64,000 bases of DNA, taken from assembly GCA_963589785.1 (NCBI GenBank), contig CAVAMJ010000001.1, positions 62,001-126,000 of the forward strand, written 5' to 3'. Shown here in pieces: positions 17,749 to 25,226 of this stretch (position 1 is the first letter of the stretch; each line of letters begins with the position of its first letter). The notes beneath the pieces were generated by a model. That model worked only from the letters and a program-made list of their open reading frames with translations. It was not told the origin of the DNA and did no database searches. Origin of the DNA: SIG603 sp963589785 (GTDB taxonomy: Bacteria > Bacillota > Clostridia > Oscillospirales > Acutalibacteraceae). Position numbers and translations under genes: made by a program.

Positions 17749-17777
17749 AAAAAAGGGACGGCAAAAACCGTCCCTTA
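17749..17777 (-). terminator. terminator of the MFS gene
   Basis: On minus, AAGGGACGG-TTTTT-CCGTCCCTT is interrupted only by one loop base pair and is followed directly by TTTTTTG: a strong hairpin plus U-tract. Confidence 0.88.
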
Positions 17778-17832
17778 GAAATTTTATGAAGACTTACAGC
17801 ATAATTACAAAATAGCTTGTGATAGAAAAGCT

Positions 17833-18993
17833 TCAATTTGTTAAACTTTTCTTTTTTGACTTTAGAACAGCGAAAATCATCAGCAAAACAGGGATAATCG
17901 ATGTGCAAAGCGTGATTGTGAGCATAAGCTTAACGCCGTAATTTTCTGCGATGCTTCCTGCAAAAAGAAGTGCGATTGTTCCCGCAAGCGAGGTATAAAC
18001 CGAGTCGACAAGACCGTTAGCCGTAGTCTGGTATTTGTAGTCGATATTCTTGACAACTATCTCTCTTGCCGCCGGAATGATAAGGCTGTAAGAGCCGTAA
18101 ATCAAAAATGTAGATACGATAACAATAACGCTGTTTGTTGCGAGCAAATCAATAAGCAGAGCCACAAAGACAACACAAGAGCCGAGCAAAAGTCTTATTC
18201 TGGGCTTGATGAAGCCGAGACTACCCGAGAAGAAAAACATCAGAAACTGGGATATACAGCCAACAAAGGAGTCTATACCCTGAGTTGAGACATCACCGCC
18301 GACCGACTGCAAAACCATAATCTTAAGGTTGTTTGCCGGAGAAATGCTAAGACCGATGAAGAATGCCGCTGCTACGACGAGTGTATAAATCGGCACCTTG
18401 AATATCGAAGAAATATCCTTTATTGAAATTTTCTCACGAGTTACCCCTTCTACGGGTGCATCCGGAGTGGTCACGGCAAGAATTACTGTGACGGTAAGAA
18501 CCACAGTCAATACAATCGGCATGATAACATAGCCGACAGCGGAAATAGCCTTACCCATTATTAATATACAAATCGCATAGCCAGCTGTACCAAACGAACG
18601 GGCACGGCTGTAAAGACCGACATCAAAATTAAGGCTCTTGAGCGTCCAAGTATCAAGAATTGAGCTCATAGGCGCCATAAGAAGTCCGAGGCCCAAATAA
18701 AAAGCAAGATAGACAGGCATGGATTTTGAGAAATACATACCAAGCTGCATGATCTCTCCGGCAACTATTCCGATAAGAAAAATCCATTTATTTGTGCGCA
18801 TTTTATCGGCTATGCTTCCCCAGAGGAACTGACCGACAAAGGCAAAGACATAGTAACAAGCTACCATGACGGAGCAGCTGCTCTGGCTGTATCCTCGTGC
18901 CAAGCCGTAGGTTATCGCAAATGCGGCAAAGCTTGCCCAAATGCTCCAGTAAAACAGCTGGACAAATGTAAATTTAAGTACCTTACTTTTCAA
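17833..18993 (-). CDS. major facilitator superfamily transporter
   Basis: This 386-residue protein has about 12 hydrophobic segments, no signal peptide and a GSIADKMRTNKW loop between helices 2 and 3 that matches the MFS motif A position. The N-terminus (FTFVQLFYWSIWASFAAF) resembles the LacY/nucleoside-symporter-like MFS_1_like group. The substrate is unknown and no catabolic gene is adjacent. It is monocistronic with its own terminator, and lies within the inverted-repeat-bounded segment. A second MFS gene at 34025 belongs to a clearly different subgroup. Confidence 0.88.
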   Translation of the reverse strand: MKSKVLKFTFVQLFYWSIWASFAAFAITYGLARGYSQSSCSVMVACYYVFAFVGQFLWGSIADKMRTNKWIFLIGIVAGEIMQLGMYFSKSMPVYLAFYLGLGLLMAPMSSILDTWTLKSLNFDVGLYSRARSFGTAGYAICILIMGKAISAVGYVIMPIVLTVVLTVTVILAVTTPDAPVEGVTREKISIKDISSIFKVPIYTLVVAAAFFIGLSISPANNLKIMVLQSVGGDVSTQGIDSFVGCISQFLMFFFSGSLGFIKPRIRLLLGSCVVFVALLIDLLATNSVIVIVSTFLIYGSYSLIIPAAREIVVKNIDYKYQTTANGLVDSVYTSLAGTIALLFAGSIAENYGVKLMLTITLCTSIIPVLLMIFAVLKSKKKSLTN

Positions 18994-19148
18994 TGTGAAA
19001 TCCTCCCATACCTATGATAGTTAATAAAATAATTATCATTACAAAAAGAATAATAACATCATTTTTCTTGCTATACAATATGGTAAACTATGTGGAAAAA
19101 TATTTTTTTAATTTCATAAATTCACATTTGTATTCATATAAATTACTA

Positions 19149-19178
19149 TTGACTAACCGCCTTTTGATATGATAAAAT
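19149..19178 (+). promoter_or_regulatory. promoter of the mntP riboswitch transcript
   Basis: TTGACT at 19149-19154 followed after 16 bp by GATAAA (19171-19176) lies directly upstream of the riboswitch. The -35 is good and the -10 imperfect. Confidence 0.55.
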
Positions 19179-19182
19179 CACC

Positions 19183-19301
19183 CTACGCTCTTGAGGGAGT
19201 AGCTGGCAGCAAAAGCTGTAGCAAGTCAACATACTGAGCTTAGCTCTGGCTTGCTTTAAAATGCGAGACTCATGGTTTATTGGTAAACCGAACTCTCGCT
19301 A
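19183..19301 (+). ncRNA. yybP-ykoY manganese riboswitch
   Basis: The diagnostic conserved pieces are present in order: GAGGGAGTAGC, then GTCAACATACTG, then GCGAGACTC, an ATGGTTTATTGGTAAACCG hairpin and ACTCTCGCT closing the base stem. These are the L1/L3 Mn2+-binding elements of the yybP-ykoY class. It stands between a promoter and a terminator-like hairpin upstream of a Mn exporter gene, exactly the expected context. In known members Mn2+ binding turns expression on. Confidence 0.95.
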
Positions 19302-19315
19302 TATTTTTGAGTATT

Positions 19316-19347
19316 TCGGTGACGCCACACGCTTCACCGATTTTTTT
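19316..19347 (+). terminator. riboswitch expression-platform terminator
   Basis: TCGGTGA (19316-19322) pairs with TCACCGA (19334-19340) and is followed by seven T. It lies between the aptamer and mntP, so transcription would stop here unless the Mn-bound aptamer prevents hairpin formation. Confidence 0.85.
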
Positions 19348-19395
19348 GTGTGTAGGTGAGCTTCTCAATTCATTTAACAACAGGAGGAAAAATTT

Positions 19396-19983
19396 ATGGA
19401 ATGGGGTCTTATGTTCTACGTCAACAGTATTCTTCTCGGTGTCGGTCTTGCGATGGATGCGTTCTCGGTTTCCATGGCAAACGGACTTAACGATCCGGGA
19501 ATGAAAATCAAGCGAATGAGCGGTATTGCGGGTGTTTATGCCGCCTTCCAGTTTCTCATGCCGATGGCTGGCTGGGTGTGCGTTCACACGGTAGTCGAGT
19601 ACTTCACCGCATTCCAGAAATTCATCCCGTGGATTGCGCTCATACTTCTGCTTTACATCGGCGGAAAAATGCTCATCGAGGGCATTAAGAACGATGTTGA
19701 TACCGACGAAGTAAAAACACTTTCCTTTGCGGCATTGCTTGTACAGGGTGTAGCCACAAGCATAGATGCACTTTCCGTTGGATTTACAATTTCCGACTAC
19801 GGAACACTCATGGCATTTGTAGCCTCGGTAATCATCGCCGTTGTAACATTCTTCATCTGCATGGGCGGATTGAAGATTGGAAAGACATTCGGTACAAAGC
19901 TTTCAAATAAAGCATCCATCCTTGGCGGAGTTATTCTTATAGGCATCGGACTTGAGATTTGGATTAAGGGAGTATTTTTCTAA
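19396..19983 (+). CDS. mntP: MntP, manganese efflux pump
   Basis: This 195-residue protein has six hydrophobic segments arranged as two three-helix repeats. Each repeat carries the acidic signature: GLAMDAFSVSMANGL (about 20-34) and VATSIDALSVGFTI (about 119-132). This is the MntP/YebN family that exports Mn2+. AGGAGG nine bases upstream supports the ATG. It is controlled by the yybP-ykoY riboswitch. It lies just inside repeat copy B. Confidence 0.96.
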   Translation: MEWGLMFYVNSILLGVGLAMDAFSVSMANGLNDPGMKIKRMSGIAGVYAAFQFLMPMAGWVCVHTVVEYFTAFQKFIPWIALILLLYIGGKMLIEGIKNDVDTDEVKTLSFAALLVQGVATSIDALSVGFTISDYGTLMAFVASVIIAVVTFFICMGGLKIGKTFGTKLSNKASILGGVILIGIGLEIWIKGVFF

Positions 19984-20001
19984 TTTACCGCTAAGCTAAT
20001 A

Positions 20002-20420
20002 ATAAAAGTTTTTGGTTTCGCTTTTTACAAAAAGCGAACGGGTGTGGGCGGAGCCCACGAGAGAGAAGCGAAGCATAAAGAGAAATAACGAAGAAAAGAG
20101 GCACGAAGTGCCGATAGAAAAAAGAGATAGCATAAAGAAAATACGTCAAGAATGTGAAACATTCGCAGACGGGCATTTTCTTTTGCGGATTATCCTCACC
20201 AAGATAAATCAAGAACAAACAGTAAAGAAGAAAGGCTGTCAAAGTTAACCAAAAATGCGAAAGGCATCTGTGGTTGGGCTTTGACAGCCGGATTATTCAC
20301 ACTAATATAAATAAAGACAGCTAAGAAATAGTGTAAATATATAAATATATAGACAGGCTGATGAGGTAAACCAAAAGCACGAAGTGCTTTTAGGGAGCGT
20401 AGCGACCGTAGTTGACCGAA
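20002..20420 (-). repeat. dispersed palindromic repeat, copy B (inverted)
   Basis: This is the reverse-complement partner of copy A. About 20002-20340 matches over its whole length. The next 80 bases are related but diverged: both copies carry the TTCTTCGGTCAACTACGGTCG stretch cut short here, but copy B has an extra GCACTTCGTGC hairpin. It follows mntP by 18 bases and might also serve as its terminator through the hairpin near 20020-20040. Confidence 0.85.
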
Positions 20421-20515
20421 GAAGCCGAACGGTTTGCACAAAGACAAATATCGGCAATTTATCACTACTGAACTTTGTAAATTTTCGTTAGTGTTCATCT
20501 GACACTTAAATTTAG

Positions 20516-20557
20516 AATATCCCGTGTAGGCAATCTAATACCGCCCACACGGGATAT
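20516..20557. repeat. outer hairpin of repeat copy B
   Basis: ATATCCCGTGT and ACACGGGATAT form an 11-bp stem around an AT-rich loop. It is the inverted counterpart of the hairpin at 15715-15760, so the inverted repeats extend, with a variable middle, over more than 500 bp each. Confidence 0.75.
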
Positions 20558-20584
20558 GTGCATTTATGATGTCCTTTATTTATC

Positions 20585-20970
20585 TTTGAGAAAATAATCC
20601 GCAAGAGAAAATGCCTGACCCTTTGAAAGTGTGGAGTTAAGAGTGCCTAGTGTGGAATTTGACCGACTGTTTTTTGATTGTATTCTTTAATTTGTTGCTA
20701 TGTTTTCTATATTTCGCTTTGTGTGAATAATTATGTTATCAAATTTGCTTTGTTGTTCGATATTTCACCTTGAGCGAATAATTCGGCACAGAAAATGCCC
20801 GTCTGCGAATGCCTTGCATTCTTGACGTATTTTCCGTGCCTTTCTTCTTTTTTGTCGCTTCGCTCTGTTTCTGCATTCTTGCTAATTATTAATTATCAAA
20901 GGGGCTCTGCCCCTTAAACCCCGTTCGCTTTTTGTAAAAAGCGAAACCAAAAACTTTTATTTTTTACTTC
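20585..20970 (+). repeat. degenerate third copy/fragments of the dispersed repeat (copy C)
   Basis: Pieces in copy-A orientation recur here: ATAATCCGCAAGAGAAAATGCC at about 20595 (trimmed to its motif ATAATCCG), the AAAATGCCCGTCTGCGAATG stretch at about 20793 with the TTCTTGACGTATTTTC segment, GGGGC-TCT-GCCCC, and the terminal GTTCGCTTTTTGTAAAAAGC hairpin at 20932-20951 with the following AAAACTTTTAT. Between them the sequence differs from copies A and B, which suggests decay or module exchange. Confidence 0.7.
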
Positions 20971-20980
20971 TCCTAATATA

Positions 20981-21023
20981 GAAAAGCGAAGCAAAAACTT
21001 TTTCCGTTTCTGCTTCGCTTTTC
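20981..21023 (-). terminator. terminator of the MATE-ybaK operon
   Basis: GAAAAGCGAAGCA (20981-20993) and TGCTTCGCTTTTC (21011-21023) form a 13-bp stem immediately downstream of ybaK on minus. The U-tract is mostly inside the stem. Confidence 0.7.
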
Positions 21024-21024
21024 C

Positions 21025-21513
21025 TCATTTTGTTAAATCTGCCGTCTCAAACTCGATTACTTCCTTCAGATTCTCTATATTCATCTCTATCTGATATCCG
21101 ATTTTTCCCGCACTGAAAAATATCGTATCATAAAGCTCTGCGGTTTCATCAAATGTAGTTCTGAAAAACTTCTTCATTCCTATCGGTGAGCATCCCCCGT
21201 GCACATATCCCGTCAGCGGCAAAAGCTCCTTCGCTTTAAGCATTGCTATCGCTTTTTCGCCCACTGCCGATGCGGCTTTCTTGAGGTCTAACTCGCACTC
21301 GACGGGTATCACAAACACATAGTGCTCCCCGGACTTTGCCACTGTCACCAGGGTTTTGAACACTCGGTCTGCGTCCTCTCCCATCACGCTTGCCACTTCC
21401 GTTCCCGATATTGCCTCGGTATTTGCATAGGAGTGAGGTGTATACTCCACCTTTGCGGCATCTAAAATTCGCATTACGTTGGTTTTTTCTTCTTCCTTAT
21501 TCTTCTTTGCCAT
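21025..21513 (-). CDS. ybaK: YbaK/EbsC-family aminoacyl-tRNA deacylase (Cys-tRNA(Pro) deacylase)
   Basis: This 162-residue protein matches YbaK over its full length. It has the N-terminal VEYTPHSY strand, the FKTLV strand, the catalytic Lys region VECELDLKKAASAVGEK, and YVHGGCSPIGMKK, the conserved Gly-rich active-site loop. YbaK hydrolyses Cys mischarged on tRNA-Pro. The start ATG lies two bases after the stop of the MATE gene, so the two are co-transcribed, although no functional link is obvious. Confidence 0.95.
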   Translation of the reverse strand: MAKKNKEEEKTNVMRILDAAKVEYTPHSYANTEAISGTEVASVMGEDADRVFKTLVTVAKSGEHYVFVIPVECELDLKKAASAVGEKAIAMLKAKELLPLTGYVHGGCSPIGMKKFFRTTFDETAELYDTIFFSAGKIGYQIEMNIENLKEVIEFETADLTK

Positions 21514-21514
21514 G

Positions 21515-22870
21515 TTAAGCTCCCAAAGCGCTCTTTCGCTTTTCTTTTTTAGTGAGATAAGTAAAGAATATCAGAAAAGCGATCGTTTGGCAAACAGAAG
21601 AACACGGAGTTGCCAAAGAAATTAAGAAAACCGATGTCGGAACTACCTTACTCATAGCGTATGCGACAGGAATTCTCACGCAGAATGCCGCAAGTGTGCC
21701 CTGAAGCATGACAAAGGTTGTTTTGCCGCAGCCGTTCATATAACCAAGCAAGCAGAACATAAACGATGTGATAATCGTGTCGATTGCATAACCTCTGAGG
21801 AACTGTCCCGCCGCTACGCAAACATCGTAGTCGTTCGAGAATATCGCCGCAAGATTTGCGCCGTAGAACCATGCGATATACGCCATGATAACTCCGACCG
21901 CAAGGCTTGATAATATCGCATAGAGCAAAAATTTTCTCGCTCTGTTCATCTTTCCCGCACCGTAATTCTGAGAAACAACCGCACTCATAGCCTGAGCGAA
22001 CGCCGACGGTGAGAGCATGATAATCTGGCAGAGCTTTTCCGCAACGCCTACACCGGCAGAGACGATTACACCGAGAGTATTGACTATCGTCATAACTACC
22101 GTGAAGGATATTGAGACAAGAAGATCCTGAAGTGCAATCGGAAGTCCGATTTTCACCACTTCTTTAATTTCACTGCCGTAGTTCTTAATTCCTCTCATTT
22201 TCACACGGAACGGAAGTCCCATTTTTTTGAGGAGCATAATCGAAATAAGCACGCTTATTCCTTGAGCCGCAACCGTTGCGATAGCGGCTCCTGCAGCCGC
22301 CATATGGAAAACTCCGACCAAAAGCAAATCGCCGCCGATATTTATCACGCATGCAATTGCGACTGTTATCATCGGCAGTCTTGAATTACCCATTCCTCGC
22401 ATGATACCCGAAAGGATATTATAGCCCGTAATAAAAACAAGTCCCGCACCGCAAATTGTAACATAGTAAACGCACTGCGTCAGTGCTTCCTCCGGAACAT
22501 GCATAAGATTAGAGATATTCTTGGCAAAGATAATCATAAATGCCGCCAAAACAAGACCCAGTATACCGAAAAGCCAAATGCTTCCCTCGATAACCTTGCC
22601 GCACTCATCGTGTCTGTTCTGACCGATTTTTCTGCCCATTAGAACTGTCGTACCCATGGATAGTCCCGTGATTATCGACTGAACCGTTTGGAGTATCATG
22701 CTTCCGCTCGATACCGCCGAAACATCCGATGCCGAGCCGAATCTTCCGACTATCATGAGGTCAGCCATGCCGTAACAAGCCTGAAGTACCAATGCCGCTA
22801 AAATCGGCAGACAAAACTTTAGGAACGGCAAATAAATTTTTCCGCTGGTGAAATTCTGTTCTGATTTCAT
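21515..22870 (-). CDS. MATE-family cation/drug exporter
   Basis: This 451-residue membrane protein has two homologous six-helix halves. The N-terminal half includes PILAALVLQACYGMADLMIVGRFG, here cited by position 18-41, and the second half begins around KIGLPIALQDLLVS (about 240). MATE transporters exchange organic cations for H+ or Na+. The N-terminus and the structured leader upstream resemble MepA-like genes controlled by guanidine-IV RNAs. Ribosome binding site AGGAGG lies eight bases before the ATG. It is followed directly by ybaK. Confidence 0.92.
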   Translation of the reverse strand: MKSEQNFTSGKIYLPFLKFCLPILAALVLQACYGMADLMIVGRFGSASDVSAVSSGSMILQTVQSIITGLSMGTTVLMGRKIGQNRHDECGKVIEGSIWLFGILGLVLAAFMIIFAKNISNLMHVPEEALTQCVYYVTICGAGLVFITGYNILSGIMRGMGNSRLPMITVAIACVINIGGDLLLVGVFHMAAAGAAIATVAAQGISVLISIMLLKKMGLPFRVKMRGIKNYGSEIKEVVKIGLPIALQDLLVSISFTVVMTIVNTLGVIVSAGVGVAEKLCQIIMLSPSAFAQAMSAVVSQNYGAGKMNRARKFLLYAILSSLAVGVIMAYIAWFYGANLAAIFSNDYDVCVAAGQFLRGYAIDTIITSFMFCLLGYMNGCGKTTFVMLQGTLAAFCVRIPVAYAMSKVVPTSVFLISLATPCSSVCQTIAFLIFFTYLTKKEKRKSALGA

Positions 22871-22890
22871 TATTGTTACCTCCTTATATT

Positions 22891-22968
22891 AAAAAAGGAT
22901 AAGACAACGACTCAAGTCGCCATCTTATCCGGTACTACGGTATTCCGTTTCTGTCCTCCGATGAACAG
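22891..22968 (-). ncRNA. structured MATE leader, candidate guanidine-IV (mepA) riboswitch
   Basis: Read on minus from the predicted start near 22968: a hairpin CUGUUC-AUCGGA-GGACAG, a second small hairpin with CGG and CCG elements and an ACCG in its loop, and finally the terminator GGATAAGA (minus, arms at 22923-22930 and 22897-22904) followed by six U. The CGG of loop 1 could pair with the CCG of loop 2. Two small kissing hairpins abutting a terminator in front of a MATE gene is the layout known for guanidine-IV RNAs. I matched it from memory, not by a covariance model. Confidence 0.5.
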
Positions 22969-22973
22969 CCGCT

Positions 22974-23002
22974 AGTATAACACAATAAAAATTTTATTGC
23001 AA
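22974..23002 (-). promoter_or_regulatory. promoter of the MATE leader
   Basis: On minus: TTGCAA (23002-22997), 17-bp spacer, TATACT (22979-22974). It places the transcript start near 22968, just before the first leader hairpin. Confidence 0.8.
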
Positions 23003-23007
23003 GTGAT

Positions 23008-23050
23008 AATAAAAATAAAGTGCCCTAAGAAATTAATCTCGGGGCACTTT
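23008..23050 (-). terminator. terminator of the threonine-pathway operon
   Basis: AAAGTGCCC and GGGCACTTT arms (23042-23050 and 23017-23025) with a 16-base loop, followed on minus by ATTTTTATT. It lies 32 bases after the lysC stop and just upstream of the MATE promoter. Confidence 0.8.
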
Positions 23051-23081
23051 AGCTGTTTTATTGTATTTATTCTTTTAGAAA

Positions 23082-24287
23082 TTATTCAAAGAACTTGTCG
23101 TGGACAGCCTTGACAGCTCTGTCTGCATCCTCAACATCAACGAGAACAGAAATCTTAATCTCAGATGTGGAGATCATTCTTATGTTGATATTGCTTGAGT
23201 AAAGAGCCTCAAACATATCGCTTGCAACGCCCGGATGTGTCTCCATGCCTGCGCCGACGATTGAAATCTTAGCTACCTTATCGTCATAGGAAACAGAGTT
23301 TGCACCGATTGCCTCTACATAAGGATTGAGAATCTCAACAGCCTCGCTTAAGCTGTCCTTAGCGATTGTGAAAGAAATATCCTTTGTTCCGTTTCTTCCG
23401 ATAGACTGAAGAATGATATCAACATTGATGTTCTTAGCAGAAAGCTTTGAGAAAATCTTGAAAGCAAGACCCGGCTTATCCGGAACACCGATAACTGAAA
23501 TTCTGGCAACGTTTGTATCCTTGGCAACGCCACTGATGAGCATTTTTTCCACTTTAGCATCCTCCTTAACGATGGTACCTGGTTTTCTTGTGTAGCTTGA
23601 AAGAACCTCAAGCTCAAGGTTATATTTCTTAGCGAGCTCAACGCTGCGGTTATGAAGAACCTGTGCGCCGAGAGTTGCAAGCTCGAGCATCTCGTCATAA
23701 GAGATTACGTCAAGCTTCTTTGCACCCGGGATTTTTCTCGGATCGGCTGTGTAAACGCCGTCAACATCCGTGAAAATCTGGCATCTGTCGGCATGCATTG
23801 CACATGCGATAGCAACGGCACTTGTATCGGAGCCGCCTCTGCCGAGTGTGGTCATATCGTCAAAACGGTTAACGCCCTGGAAGCCCGTTACGACTACAAT
23901 GTTCTTCTTGTCGAGCTCCTTACGGATTCTCTCCGGGTTTACTCTGCGGATTCTTGCGTTTCCGTAGTTAGATGTTGTGAGGAAGCCAGCCTGCCAGCCC
24001 AAGAGGGAAACAACAGGATAGCCAAGCTTCTCGATAGCCATGGCAAGGAGTGATGCACTCATCTGCTCGCCCGCTGTCAAAAGCTGATCCATCTCTCTTT
24101 TGGAGGCATTTGGATTAATCTCGTTAGCCTTCTCGATCATATCGTCTGTTGTGTCACCCTGAGCGGAAACAACAACGACAACGTCATTGCCAGCCTTGTA
24201 TGCACCTGTAACGATATCGGCAACGTTAAATATACGCTCGGCGTCCTTAACGGAAGAACCGCCAAACTTCTGAACTATCAAAGACAT
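23082..24287 (-). CDS. lysC: aspartate kinase
   Basis: This 401-residue monofunctional aspartokinase begins with IVQKFGGSSV (residues 4-13), followed by the kinase fold with TTLGRGGSDTSAVA and FTDVDGVYTADPR. Two C-terminal ACT domains (about 265-330 and 340-401) would bind a feedback inhibitor, lysine and/or threonine. It phosphorylates aspartate as the entry step to Lys, Met and Thr. It is the last gene of the ACT-hom-thrB-lysC operon, 27 bases after thrB. Diaminopimelate genes are not adjacent. Confidence 0.96.
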   Translation of the reverse strand: MSLIVQKFGGSSVKDAERIFNVADIVTGAYKAGNDVVVVVSAQGDTTDDMIEKANEINPNASKREMDQLLTAGEQMSASLLAMAIEKLGYPVVSLLGWQAGFLTTSNYGNARIRRVNPERIRKELDKKNIVVVTGFQGVNRFDDMTTLGRGGSDTSAVAIACAMHADRCQIFTDVDGVYTADPRKIPGAKKLDVISYDEMLELATLGAQVLHNRSVELAKKYNLELEVLSSYTRKPGTIVKEDAKVEKMLISGVAKDTNVARISVIGVPDKPGLAFKIFSKLSAKNINVDIILQSIGRNGTKDISFTIAKDSLSEAVEILNPYVEAIGANSVSYDDKVAKISIVGAGMETHPGVASDMFEALYSSNINIRMISTSEIKISVLVDVEDADRAVKAVHDKFFE

Positions 24288-24314
24288 TTTACTCTTTCCT
24301 TTCTTGATAGGGTT

Positions 24315-25220
24315 TTACTCAATAACTATTCTTGCTCCGTGAGGGTCAGCCTTCAAGACCTCAACTCTCCAGCCGTTTATGCCGTGCTCCTCGAGTCTCT
24401 CGAGTGCCTTTTCGGTGTAATCGGTGTTGTCTGCCTCAATCATCGCCATGATTGTAGGGCCAGCACCCGATACATATGTACCGAGAGAACCAAGCTCATA
24501 GCTCATTCTGAAAACAGTCTCATAATTATCGATGAGACCCGATCTGTACGGCTGGTGAATTTTATCCTGAACGGCAACTCTCAGATTCTCAAGGTTACCT
24601 GAGAAAAGTGAAGCCGTCATAAGTCCTGTTCTTGAAAGGTTGAAAACCGCATCCTGACGAGAATACATCTCAGGAAGCACCTTTCTTGCCTCCTCTGTCT
24701 TGAGCTCGAAAGGAGGAATCATAACCGCAAATGCGATTTTCTCGGAAACCGGAACGCTTACGCTGTAAACACGGTTGCAGTCCATTGCCGAAGCAACAAG
24801 TCCGCCGGAAATAGCGGGAGTTGTGTTGTCGGGGTGTCCCTCAATCTTGCAAGCAAGGTTGATAAGTGCGTGTGTCGAAAGCGGAGAGCCTAAAAGTCTG
24901 TTCGCACCGAGAATTCCCGCTACGATACAAGCTGAAGACGAGCCGAGACCTCTTGCCATTGGAATGTTGTTTTCCTGACGGATTTTAAGTCCAGGTATTT
25001 TTTTACCGCACATATCGTAGACTTCCTTAGCCGCCTGGAAAATGAGGTTTGATTCGTCAGTCGGAACAACGGTATCGTCAACCGACTCAATGTCGATTTC
25101 GTCCCATTCCTCCATCCATACTCGGTTCATCATTGTGAGTGCAATTCCGAGTGAATCAAAGCCCGAACCGAGGTTTGCGCTTGTTGCGGGTACATCTATT
25201 CTTATCATGTTTTTACCCAT
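24315..25220 (-). CDS. thrB: homoserine kinase
   Basis: This 301-residue GHMP kinase has IDVPATSANLGSGFDSLGIAL at its N-terminus (positions 8-28), the ATP-binding PMARGLGSSSACIVAG loop at about 87-102 and the C-terminal GTYVSGAGPTIMAM. It converts homoserine to O-phosphohomoserine for threonine synthesis. Length and motifs are canonical. It sits between hom and lysC; no thrC (threonine synthase) is present in the window. Confidence 0.97.
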   Translation of the reverse strand: MGKNMIRIDVPATSANLGSGFDSLGIALTMMNRVWMEEWDEIDIESVDDTVVPTDESNLIFQAAKEVYDMCGKKIPGLKIRQENNIPMARGLGSSSACIVAGILGANRLLGSPLSTHALINLACKIEGHPDNTTPAISGGLVASAMDCNRVYSVSVPVSEKIAFAVMIPPFELKTEEARKVLPEMYSRQDAVFNLSRTGLMTASLFSGNLENLRVAVQDKIHQPYRSGLIDNYETVFRMSYELGSLGTYVSGAGPTIMAMIEADNTDYTEKALERLEEHGINGWRVEVLKADPHGARIVIE

Positions 25221-25226
25221 CCTTTA

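Noticed and set aside
17561..17908. 115-aa minus-strand frame between the MFS gene and the RGD protein gene
   Set aside because: It overlaps the MFS 3' end and runs through a strong terminator; no start signal.
19991..20498. Frames of 78-100 aa on both strands of repeat copy B
   Set aside because: Same reasoning as copy A; both strands are open, which is typical of low-complexity repeats rather than coding sequence.
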